Program-made: the position numbers and the translations under genes
The notes under the pieces: generated by a model
The model's database searches: none
The model's input: only the letters and a program-made list of their open reading frames with translations
What the model was told of the DNA's origin: nothing
Assembly: GCA_026770585.1 (NCBI GenBank)
Contig: MU646581.1
Span: 26,350-39,151, forward strand
DNA: 12,802 nucleotides
Reading direction: 5' to 3'
DNA from: Baffinella frigidus
Lineage: Eukaryota; Cryptophyceae; Cryptomonadales; Baffinellaceae
Shown here: positions 1 through 9,700 of the stretch, in pieces
Layout: each line of letters begins with the position of its first letter
Position numbering within the stretch: position 1 is the first letter of the stretch

Positions 1-426
1 CCTCAACCCTCAACCCTCAACCCCCAACCCTCAACCCTCAACCCTCAACCCTCAACCCCAAACTCTCAACCCCAAAGCCTAAACCCTATACCCTAAACCA
101 GGTTATGGGTCCGGACGGGAAGGTTATGAGACTCGACGAAGAAGGGAACTCTGGAACAGGTGGGGCCTAAACCCTAAACCCTAAACCCTAAACCCTAAAC
201 CCCAAACCCCAAACCCCAAACCCCAAACCCTAAACCCTAAACCCTAAACCCCAAACCCCAAACCACAAACCCCAAACCACAAAACCCAAACCCCAAACCC
301 CAAACCCTCAACCCTCAACCCTAAACCCGAACCCCCCAACCCCCAACCCCCAACCCCAAACCCTAACCCCAAACCCTAAATCCCACACCTCAAATCCCAA
401 ACCCCAAACCCCAAACCCCAATCCCC
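1..426. repeat. degenerate telomere-like array (CCCTAAA/CCCTCAA/CCCCAAA)
   Basis: About 430 bp of 7-8-bp units: CCCTCAA at the left edge, CCCTAAA and CCCCAAA inside, with one unique stretch at about 100-165. The C-rich strand is on top, as at a left chromosome end. However, the units are heavily mutated and the same sequence recurs throughout the window, so this is interstitial rather than a live telomere. Confidence 0.9.
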
Positions 427-428
427 AG

Positions 429-496
429 GGTCGGGCGACGGGATGGTGGACGGTGCGGGGGAGGCGGGTGGGGAGGAGGAGGGGGGTCAGGGCTAA
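429..496 (+). pseudogene. partial copy of exon 1 start
   Basis: It begins after CCCCAG exactly like 662, with the same GGTCGGGCGA(C/T)GG(G/A)ATGGTGGACGG start in the same frame, then diverges into G-rich sequence and reaches TAA at 494-496. It encodes M-V-D-G-A-G-E-A-G-G and stops, and lacks the KVVEETTLLL half. It could be a small upstream ORF or a dead exon echo. Confidence 0.7.
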
Positions 497-587
497 CTTT
501 TTGAGCGGATAAATTTTAGAAATATTTTTCAGGGGAAAACCTCGAAATCGCCCTAGCGGAAATGAAAGAAAATTGGTTTCCCCGGAT

Positions 588-660
588 ACACCCCCCCAAC
601 CCTAAACCCCAACCCCTAACCCCCAAACCCCACACCCTCAACCCCAAACCCCAAACCCCA
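588..660. repeat. telomere-like array abutting exon 1
   Basis: CCCTAAACCCCAACCCC-type units run into CCCCAG at 656-661. They stay open in the exon 1 frame, giving a P-N-P-K-P-type peptide if translated from ATG 562. Confidence 0.85.
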
Positions 661-675
661 GGGTCGGGCGATGGA

Positions 676-793
676 ATGGTGGACGGTGCGGTGGGTGAGG
701 CGGGGGGGGAGGGTGAGGGGGGTGAGGGTGATGTTGCATCGAAGGTTGCGAAGGTTGTGGAGGAGACGACTCTGCTGCTTCGCGTCACGCATG
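676..793 (+). CDS. exon 1: N-terminus of the methyltransferase
   Basis: The first supported exon encodes a Gly/Glu-rich stretch, then DVASKVAKVVEETTLLLRVTH, where the family has its N-terminal beta-strand segment. It ends CAT G|GTGATG; the single G joins the GA that opens exon 2 to make Gly40. ATG 676 is chosen because it gives a usual family length. There are two alternatives. The same frame is open upstream to ATG 562 through telomere-like sequence (PNPKP-type peptide). A CCCCAG acceptor at 661 could also make this an internal exon starting at 662, with the true start farther upstream. A partial copy of the exon start lies at 429-496. Confidence 0.6.
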
Positions 794-3700
794 GTGATGC
801 CTCACCCCTCAACCCTTAGCCCTAAACCCTAAACCCTAATCCCTAAATTATAAGCACCAAACGCCACACCCTAGATTACAAACCCTGAACCCTCAAGCAA
901 GCGCCGAGTGCCTCCACGCCTCAGAAACCCAACCCCAACCCTGCAACCCTAACCCCTCAACCGTCCACGATAAACCCTAACGCTGAGTGCCTCCACTCCT
1001 CTGAACCCCAAACCCCAAACCCAAACCCCCTCAGCGCCCAACCCTAAACTCAGTGGCCTGCTGAGTGGAGGCGGGTCCGAGAAATGGCCTTATCCCGGGT
1101 CCCATAAATGGCTCCAGTGTTGCAGAAGGATACCCATCGGATGATGAGTTTCTCAGACCCTAAAACCTAAACCCTAAATCCTAACCCCTTAACCCCGAAC
1201 CCTAAACCCTGAACCCTGAACCCTGAACCCCAAACTCTCAACCCTCCACCCTCAACCCTCAACCCTCCACCCTCCACCCTCAACCCTCAACCCTCAACCC
1301 TCAACCCTAAACCCTAAACCCTACACCCTCAACCCGAAATTCCTAGCAGAAAGAGTCTCATCAGATGTTGAATTTCTCGGGCCTAAACCCTGAACACTGC
1401 ACACCCCCCCTCAATTCCATTCTCCTGTGGTCTAAACCCTAAACTCCCCCGCCAGGGCACTCGAAACATCCACTTTTGACATCTTTCAAGGGAAATGCCT
1501 TGAATTCTTAAGTCAACCACGACAGATCTGTCCTGGATAAGGCGTCGGTTTCCCTCGATCATTCTGGCGTGGTCCGTTCTCCTAAACCCTAAACCCCGAG
1601 CAGAAGGAGACCCGAACGCGCACTCGATCAAGTGCAGACAGGTGACGAGCCTCAACCCCAACTTTAGAGCCACGGCAGGTCATTAATCAGAATTTCAGGA
1701 CGCAACGGTTCGTTTCGTGGTACTAAATGGTACGCAGCCACCATCGATTTCGCAGCTACCCGTCCTTTCCACGTCCGATCCGAATACACTTTTTGGATCC
1801 GGGTACAGTTTTTTAAAACAGACTTGTAACTGAAATTCCGACAAATGACATGGCGTGGTGCGCTCACAACTTGAGAAATGCGTGATTCAAAAGTCTACCA
1901 ACCCGCCTAAGTTAGCCTCATCCTCCTTCTTCTTTCTCACTCTCAACTTTGGAAATGCATGAACCAAGAGTCCACCAACTAACCCGCCTAAGTTACCTCA
2001 TTCGAAAAACAAATCCCTTGGGGGGAAAAATCAACCCCAGATGTCCCGCATCCCCACACCAAACCGGGTGTCCAACACCCCACACGGTACTACGCCTAAA
2101 GATCCTCGGCGCAAAACATGTAGTAAACCCGGCGTTTCCCGAAAAAAAGGTGGGCCTTGCGTGAACGGGCGGACGCGATCGAGTGAAGGGAACGGCTTCT
2201 CGCGGAATCATCTATTAGAAGCACATATTAATTTCCCGGTACAAAGTTTCTCGATTCCTGAAAAAAAATCTCGGACATCGCTCAAATTTCCCCCCAACTT
2301 CTCTAGTGAAACTGGCGTTCACCTCAAAAGGCGGGCCTCGCGTGGACGGGTGGAAAGGGGAAGGCTTCCTCTGTTAGAACCACATGAATTTCCTGGTACA
2401 ACATTTCTCGAATTCTGGATTTTTTTCTCTCGGAAATCACCCCCAAGTTTTTCTGCAAACGCTCTAATAAACTCGGCGTTTCCCGAAAAAGGTGGGTCTT
2501 GCGTGGACGGGTGGAAAGGGGAAGACTTCGTCTGCGGGTGCGGATGACAGCACAGGTCTGTTGATTCCCCTCCGAAGTGGACCGAATCGTGAATCCGGAT
2601 TTTTGGATTTCAGGCGGGCTTTTGGGCCGTTAGCCTCGATTTCGAAGCATGTGATGGTGGAAATCGAGGAAGATGTAATCGGGGTTTGGTCCACTTTGGA
2701 GGGCTGGTTGGTTTTGCCCCCCCCTCCCGAGACGGGTGGACCGTGAAGGGGAAGGCTTTATCTGGTATCTCCGTTTTTATAAGGAATGGCTGGTCAAGAA
2801 ACGCAGCCTCCTCGAGGGGAAACGCGTCCGCGAATTGCTGACAAATGCTGACACATGATGACATATGCTGACATATGCTGACATATGATGACATATTCTC
2901 ATAAATATGATCAAATATGCTGACACATGATGACATGTGGCGTGATTTCCAGGAGTGTATCTCTGGGGCGCCTCGGTGCTCCTCTCGCGATGGCTGGTCC
3001 AGAAACGCAGCCTCCTCAAGGGAAAACGCGTCTGCGAATTGGGCGCGGTACCCCCCGAGACCAACCCCGGACCCCCACGCCCGAAACCCGAAACCCGAAG
3101 CCCTGAAACCCTAACCCTGGAAACGTAACCCGCACAGGATCTCCGTAGAGCGGTGTGCAGAGGTTTTGGCCGCCGATGACGTTTTTGTACCAGAACCGTC
3201 AACGTCTACCAATTTCATCTCGAAAGATAACTGAATCAGTTCCCTTATTAGCGTTTTCATTTAATTAGGAGACCTCATCAAATTTCCTATGTCCTAACTA
3301 ATTTATCCTATTCAACCTCCTATTGAAAAGGAACTGATTCAGTTATCTTCCGAGATGAAATTCTTCACGTGGTAAATAATGAACAGCGGTTTCCTCGAAG
3401 ACCTGCATGGGTGTGTCCAACACCGGGTCACGACAGAAAACGCACCGGTTGCGACCCTTCTAGCCTGCGACCCTTCTAGCCAGACCCTTTCTAGCCTGCT
3501 CCATAAGTGGACACACCCTCGATGCTTCAGACTCCACTTCAGACTGTTTTTTTTTATCTGCAAAGGGCGCGTTTCAGCCATTGGAGAAGGTTTGTCTTCG
3601 TATGCGATGTATACTTGGTGATCTACGCTAGACCTGAGGGTGGTCAATCGCCAAAGTCAACTCCCCAGTACCGCGAGGTCAACTTTTGGAAGAAAGCACG

Positions 3701-6700
3701 GATTTCCGTGCTTTCTGCAATTGAGTTGACTTTTGATTGCTCCCGGTCACGTCTAAAGTAGATATGACCCTGGGTAGGTGACCCTCTCGCATCTTCTGCT
3801 CTCGTGTCGCCTCCCAGAGCCCTAAAACAACGATGCTGGCCTCACACGACGCGTTTCAGGACTGCGAGATTTTTAACATGATGTTTTTAAAATGATGCTG
3901 ACGTCAAACGACGCGTTTCAGGGGTGCAAGTTTTGAATTGATTTTTAAAATAATGCTGACCTCAAACGCCGCGTTTCAGGGGTGCGGGCTGCCTTCGCTG
4001 ACAGCGTGGATCCACACGGAGGCGGACCTGGTATGCTACCGAATTTTTTTTCGAACCCCTTTTCGAATCCCTGTTTGAACCCCTTTCCGCCCGCTCGCCC
4101 CGAACCCCCTCATTCTAGCTCTGCTCCACTTGAATCGGGCTCGACAAAATGTCGAGCCCAAATCGCAACGGTTCGCCAAAAGTTGAAAAATTCCCTTGAA
4201 AAAGTGGACTTTTGACGATGTGGGTCGAATAAAAGGACACAATCGATTTAGTCAACCCGAGTGAAACAGAGCTAGTCGTTGGATAACTCGTGAACGTTTC
4301 ACCGCCCTGGGTTAAGTGAGCTGCTTTTGTCCCGAATCTCTTTTCGAATCTCTGTTCGAACTCCTTTTCGAATCTCTTTTCGAACCCCTTTTCGCCCATT
4401 TCTCGTCGGATGATTCGTGTATCGTTCTTTCGATGTAACGACGTTGAAACATGTCTTCTCTCGTTGCATCAGTTTCGTCACATTGCACTGCTAGCCAGCA
4501 TTTTTTGCTCCAGTCAACCCCCCCTTGAAACTGTCCACTTTAGAATTCCGGACGCCACAGTGGCGTCCATTCTACTACACCTCTCTCCCGTTTTTTCGAA
4601 AGTTGACTAATGCAAAATCTTCTGGCTAGCAGTGCATTGAAACGTTCTCTCCGTCCCTGAGTCGCTTCACAAAAAAACTCTTCCCGCCCTGCATCAGCTG
4701 CTTTACAAAACCCTCCTCTCCCGGCATCAGTTGCTTTACATAATCGTCTCATCATTCCTGAGAGCGAGACCTTCTTCTCCCTCAACACCCGAAGGGTATC
4801 GAGCGAGCCGTCAGGGGCAGGGGGCGCCTCGGGATAGGTGTTAACTGACACTGAAATTGACTTCCGGGGAACGGTGTTAGGGCCTGCAGGGGTACCTCGC
4901 TCATACGAAACTGCCCCCCCCCCTAAGACCACCATAGGGCCCTGGGCATAGTCCTACTGTAGGGTCATAGGGGAAGGCGGTTTCTTATGAGCGAGGCACC
5001 CCTGTAGGGCCCCCTGCATAGACCCCTCTAGCATTCTGGTGCTTGAAGAAGATATATCTCCCGACAGCTGTCGGACGTTGACCAATGCTTCGATTGGTAA
5101 ATGTCGGACTGAAGAAGAAGTTTGTGTAAAGCAAAGAAGAAGTTTGTGTAAGCTTTACACAGACTTCTTCGCCTTCAGCAGTTGATTTACTTAATCGTGT
5201 CCTCTCGCACGCACACAGGTGATAGCCACGGACCTCTTCCAGCCAACCCTCGAGAACCTGGCGTTCAACGTCGCCCTCAACCGGGCGCCCGGTGTCGCCG
5301 CGATCGAGTTTTCAAGTTTTCATATTTTTAAAAAACATTGTTCAGGTCGTAAAACATTTTAAATGGACACTTTTGGTACAAACGATAACTCGAAAATTTG
5401 AAAACTCGAACTCGAAAACGGACAACAATTACCGCAAACGCTCTACTGAAAAGGCTCCTCTCTCACGCACACACAGGTGATAGCCACGGACCTGTTCCAG
5501 CCAACCCTCGAGAACCTGGCGTTCAACGTCGCCCTCAACCGGGCGGTCCGCGGCCGCAAACACATGGAGGTTTCTGCCTCAACACGACTGCGGTAGAGGA
5601 ATTTTGCCCGGTTTTGGCTTTCTCGATTTTCACCTTCACCAGCCTCGAAATTGAGGCTAACGGCTCAAAGCCCCCTGTAACCCCAAAACCCAGATTCACG
5701 ATTTGGTCCGCTTTGGAGGGCTAGTGGGTTTCACCCTGAACCGGGCGGTCCGCGGCCGGAAGCACATTGAGGTTTCTGCCTCAAAAGTCCTTTACTGCAG
5801 TCATGTTGACTGATTATTATATCCCCCCTCCGAAGTGGACTAAATCGTGAATCTGGGTTGGCCGCAAGCACATCGAGGTCTGCAAAGTTGACGAATTTGT
5901 ACCAGAAACTCAGGCTGTCAACTTGGGAATAGTCCGTCAAGAACGCATCCAGCAGCACCGTCAAGCCATCACTTTGGCGCGTGAGGCGAACCACACGAGA
6001 ATGCTAGAGGGTTCTATATTTAAAACCGAGATGAAGCCTTTGTGTAGTAACATTCATTGCCTTTGGAGCCATTCTGGTTAAAATTAGCCCAGACGCGAGG
6101 TTGGAGCACCCTATCCTGGTATAAAGGTTTATAATCCCACATGTAAATAGGTCCCTCTAATATTCTCGAATGTTTGTGTCTCCAAAATCCTCTTCCGCTG
6201 GGTAGTTTGTTTTGGGTTTAGGTTTTATGGTTAGGGTTTAGGGGTAAGGGCTCAGGGTTTGGGTGCGCCCATTCCTCGGCCGCAAACACATCGAGGTGTG
6301 CTTCTCGAAAGTCCTCGATTCAAGGGTAGTTTGCAAGCCTGGTTCAGGGTTTCGGGTTTGTCTGGGAACTCCAGACGATCTCATGGTGTTTTGCAAGCGG
6401 TATCGGACCGTGGAGGCGCCCCTAGGGGGGGCAAGGCACCGTCACGGCGCCTTGGCCTTAGCGGCGGCGCGGCGCTTCTCAGCCGCGACCTTCTGCTCCT
6501 TGGTGCGAGGCGGCGGCTTGGCCTTGGCCTTGCTCGGACCACGGTCCAGCTCTGCCAGAGTTTTATTATGGCTCGTCTTACAGGCTTTATAATCGCTCTT
6601 TTGTACTGGATATCTGCTCTTAAATATTTTAAGCACGAGCCAGAATAACACTCAGGCAGAGCTAGACGGTAGGCTCTTGGATCGTACGGTGTTGGAGTGG

Positions 6701-9700
6701 CTCCTAGGGCCGCTGCCATCTGCGCCGCCACCTGCGCCATATATATACTGGTCGAGATCGTATATAGGTGTATATTCCTTGCGATCGTATATACGAGTAG
6801 AGCGGTCCTGGCATATACTTCTGGTCCAGAACCTTCTAGCCTTGCATCAGTTGCTTTACAGAGAGATGTGAGGAAAATTAATACACAGCTTGGTCATACC
6901 AGCAGCAGTAAAATAGACGTTTCCTAATTTTCGTTGCCTGAATACTATAGATAATTCCCGGTATCAAAACGCTGCAAAAGTAATCAATTAAATTGATCAA
7001 ACATTATTTCAAAAATTATTTCAAAAATTAATCCAACGTTGGATTGCAGGTGCAGGGGTTGGACTGGGCGGACCAAGGGACGTGGCCGAAGGAGCAAGTC
7101 GACGTCTGCCTCGGGTGAGCGCCACGAAGGAGAAACTCATCGCGTCACCTAATACAATCTATTTCGCAACGCGTTCATCTCAAGGATTTCTGGTACAAGG
7201 ATTTTGAGACCCTAAAAGTACGGAATGGCTCCAATGCCAAGCCAAATCTGAGGTATAATTTATGAGGTGGCGGGGCCAGAACGAGAGTGTGTGAACTGGG
7301 CAGTGGACGTGGCCCACAGAGGGAGTCGGTGTGTGCCTCGGGTGAGAGCCTACCTCTGCCTGTGTAAAACTGGGCTTGTCATACAAGTATGTTAGGGGCA
7401 CTTTTATTCTAGATTTTCCGTTCTAGATGTATTTTATGGCGATATCAGTTTTACTAAGGCAAAGCTAGTCGACGTGTACCTCGGGTGAGCGCTCCTTTGT
7501 CACTCTCAAGCGCCTAATGAAATTAACTATGCCCTAACTAATTTATCCAATTCAAGCTCCTATTGGAAAAGAACTGATTCAGGTTTCCTCCGAGATGAGA
7601 GCCATGAGCAAGAAACTCATCGCGTCGCCTAAATCTCATCCGGTCAGGTATTTAAATTAAATGTTCGGGCGTTCCCCGAATGTACGAAAATTACTACACA
7701 TGATCTTTCGGACACGACTCTTTTATCGGTTGTGTAGTAATTTTTGTTGTATGGGGAACTCCGCCGAGCATTTAAATTGAATACCTGACCGGATGAAATC
7801 CGATCTCTTTCGCAACACGTCCATCTAAAACAAATCTGGTACAAACCCCGGGTTTTAAACCCCTAAAAGTACGGAATGGCTCCGATGCCAAGCCAGATCT
7901 GAGATAGAATCAGTGAATTGGCGGGACTAGAACAAGAGTGTGTCGACTGGGCAGAGAAGGAGACGTGGCCCAGATTGTATCTCAGTGTTGACGGATTTGT
8001 ACCGCGGACCCGCCATGTCAACTTTTGGAATAGTCTGCCAGCTGTGCCTCCGGGACGTGGCCGAAGGAGCAATGCCTCGGGTGAGAGCCTAACTCTGCCT
8101 GAGTTTTATTCTGGCTCGTCCTTCGAGCCATTTAACAGCAGAAATCCAGTACAAAAGGGCGATTAGAAAGCCTTCAGGACGAGCCGGAATAACACTGAGG
8201 CAGAGCTAGGGCTCCTTCGACGTGTGCCTCCGGTCAGAGATCCTTTGTTACTCCGAAGCCTGGAGATGGGTGATCCAATAGTCAATGAGCGGTAAGATGG
8301 GCCCGCCTCGGGTGAGATCTTCTTCTTCTTCTTCTTCTTGTTCGTCTTCTTCTTCTTTGTCTTCTTCTTCTTCTTCTTCTTCTTCTTTGTCTTTTTGGTC
8401 TTCTTCTTCTTCTTCTTCGTCTTCTTCTTCTTCTTCTTCTTCTTCTTCGTCTTCGTCTTCTTCTTCTTCTTCTTCTTCTCGAGTAATCTCGAGCCTTAAG
8501 TTGATTGGCCCAACAGTCTGTGAGCCATATGCCAGACCCGCCTCAGCATTATCAACACCCTCAAACGTTGTGTGGCGTTGAAAAATCCGCGCCCGGACTG
8601 AATACACCACAGCTAAAAGTACATTGTAAGAATTTCCCGGACATGGAGACGATTCTGGTACAAATCCTCTCCATGTCCGCCAGATCAAGCGTAAAACAAG
8701 ACTTGTAAGGATTTTTCCTGGTACAAACCGGACGTGCCTTACAACATACTTTTACCTGTAGTACATTCAGTCCGGGCGCGGATCCTGACGTTTCGGCTCT
8801 CTTGGGTTTTGCAGGTCCGACCTGATCTACGATCGAGAACAGGTGCGAAACCCTACACCCTACACCCGAGATAGACCTGTGATAGATCTAGGATGGAACC
8901 TAGAATAGTCCTAGGATAGACCCAGGATAGACCTAGGATAGACCCTAGGATGGACCTAGGATAGACCTAGAAACCCAAAACCCTAGACCCTACACCCTAA
9001 ACCCTACACCCTAAACCCTACACCCTACACCCTACACCCTACACCCTACACCCTACACCCGAAACCCTGAACCCTCCCGTAAACCCGAAACCCTCACCTA
9101 AACCTCACGCCCCGCCCCTTCAACCACTGCAAACGTTCTGAAAGGTCGACATTTTGCCTGGGCCCCAAAACCTAGACCCTAAACCCTAAACCCAAACACC
9201 CAAACCCCTAATCCCTACACCCTAAACCCAAACCTCTAAACCCCAAACCCTCAACCCTAACCCCAAACCCCTAACCCCTAAACCCTAAGCCCTAAACCCT
9301 AAACCCTAAACCCTAACCCCGTAAATAATAAACCCTAAGATAAATATTAATACATAATTATACAAACCAGGTGCCGCTCCTGGTATCGGTGATCGACGCT
9401 CTGCTACAGCCATCCGGCCTCTTCCTGTAGAAGACCCCCCCCCCCCCTTTCTTTGGGTTTAGGGTTTAGGGTTCAGGTTTCAGGGTTGAGAATTTAGGTT
9501 GACTAAACCCCGTTCGGCCCCTTCTTGTGTGCCCCCCCCCGCCCCTGCCATTTTTTTTTTTTAGGGTTGTGGGCATAGGGGTTTAGGGTTTGTGTTGAAT
9601 AAAACCGAGGGGTCAGAGCGCTGTGCAGAGAAGTTGGCCACGGGAAATGATGGAAAATCGAGAAATTGGAGCCATTTTGTCAAATTTTGAGAAATTTAGT

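Larger units (their letters stand above)
7118..8240. repeat. diverged segmental duplication built from exon 5 and its intron
   Basis: Segments near 7127-7347 and 7605-7970 align over AGAAACTCATCGCGTC, TTTCGCAAC, TCTGGTACAA, CCCTAAAAGTACGGAATGGC, ATGCCAAGCCA, AACAAGAGTGTGT and CTGGGCAG. Both then lead into an exon 5-like end, GCCTCGGGTGAGAGCCTA, and a member of the CTCTGCC foldback family. The second copy carries extra insertions at 7636-7796 and about 7970-8055. Confidence 0.8.

Noticed and set aside
1-426. A functional chromosome-end telomere
   Set aside because: Units are heavily degenerate, interrupted by unique sequence, and repeated in both orientations throughout the window; genes lie among them.
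2041-2547. 168-codon plus-strand open frame
   Set aside because: It lies wholly in diverged tandem repeats; the frame does not stay conserved between units and no protein family is recognised.
2836-2940. CRISPR-like array
   Set aside because: The decamers are contiguous with no unique spacers and the context is a eukaryotic intron.
2610-3202. Minus-strand open frames over exon 2
   Set aside because: They are antisense to the decamer array and to exon 2, whose sense strand encodes the methyltransferase motif I.
4036-4481. Minus-strand K-G-V-R-K-E-I-R repeat proteins
   Set aside because: These come from TTTTCGAAYCC tandem repeats read on the other strand.
6697-6927. 76-codon plus-strand frame with hydrophobic start
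   Set aside because: AT-rich direct repeats and unique intron sequence; no recognisable motif and no splice fit to the gene.
8248-8708. Acidic (Glu-rich, minus) and serine-rich (plus) open frames
   Set aside because: Both are translations of the CTT microsatellite at 8313-8482; no codon structure outside the repeat.
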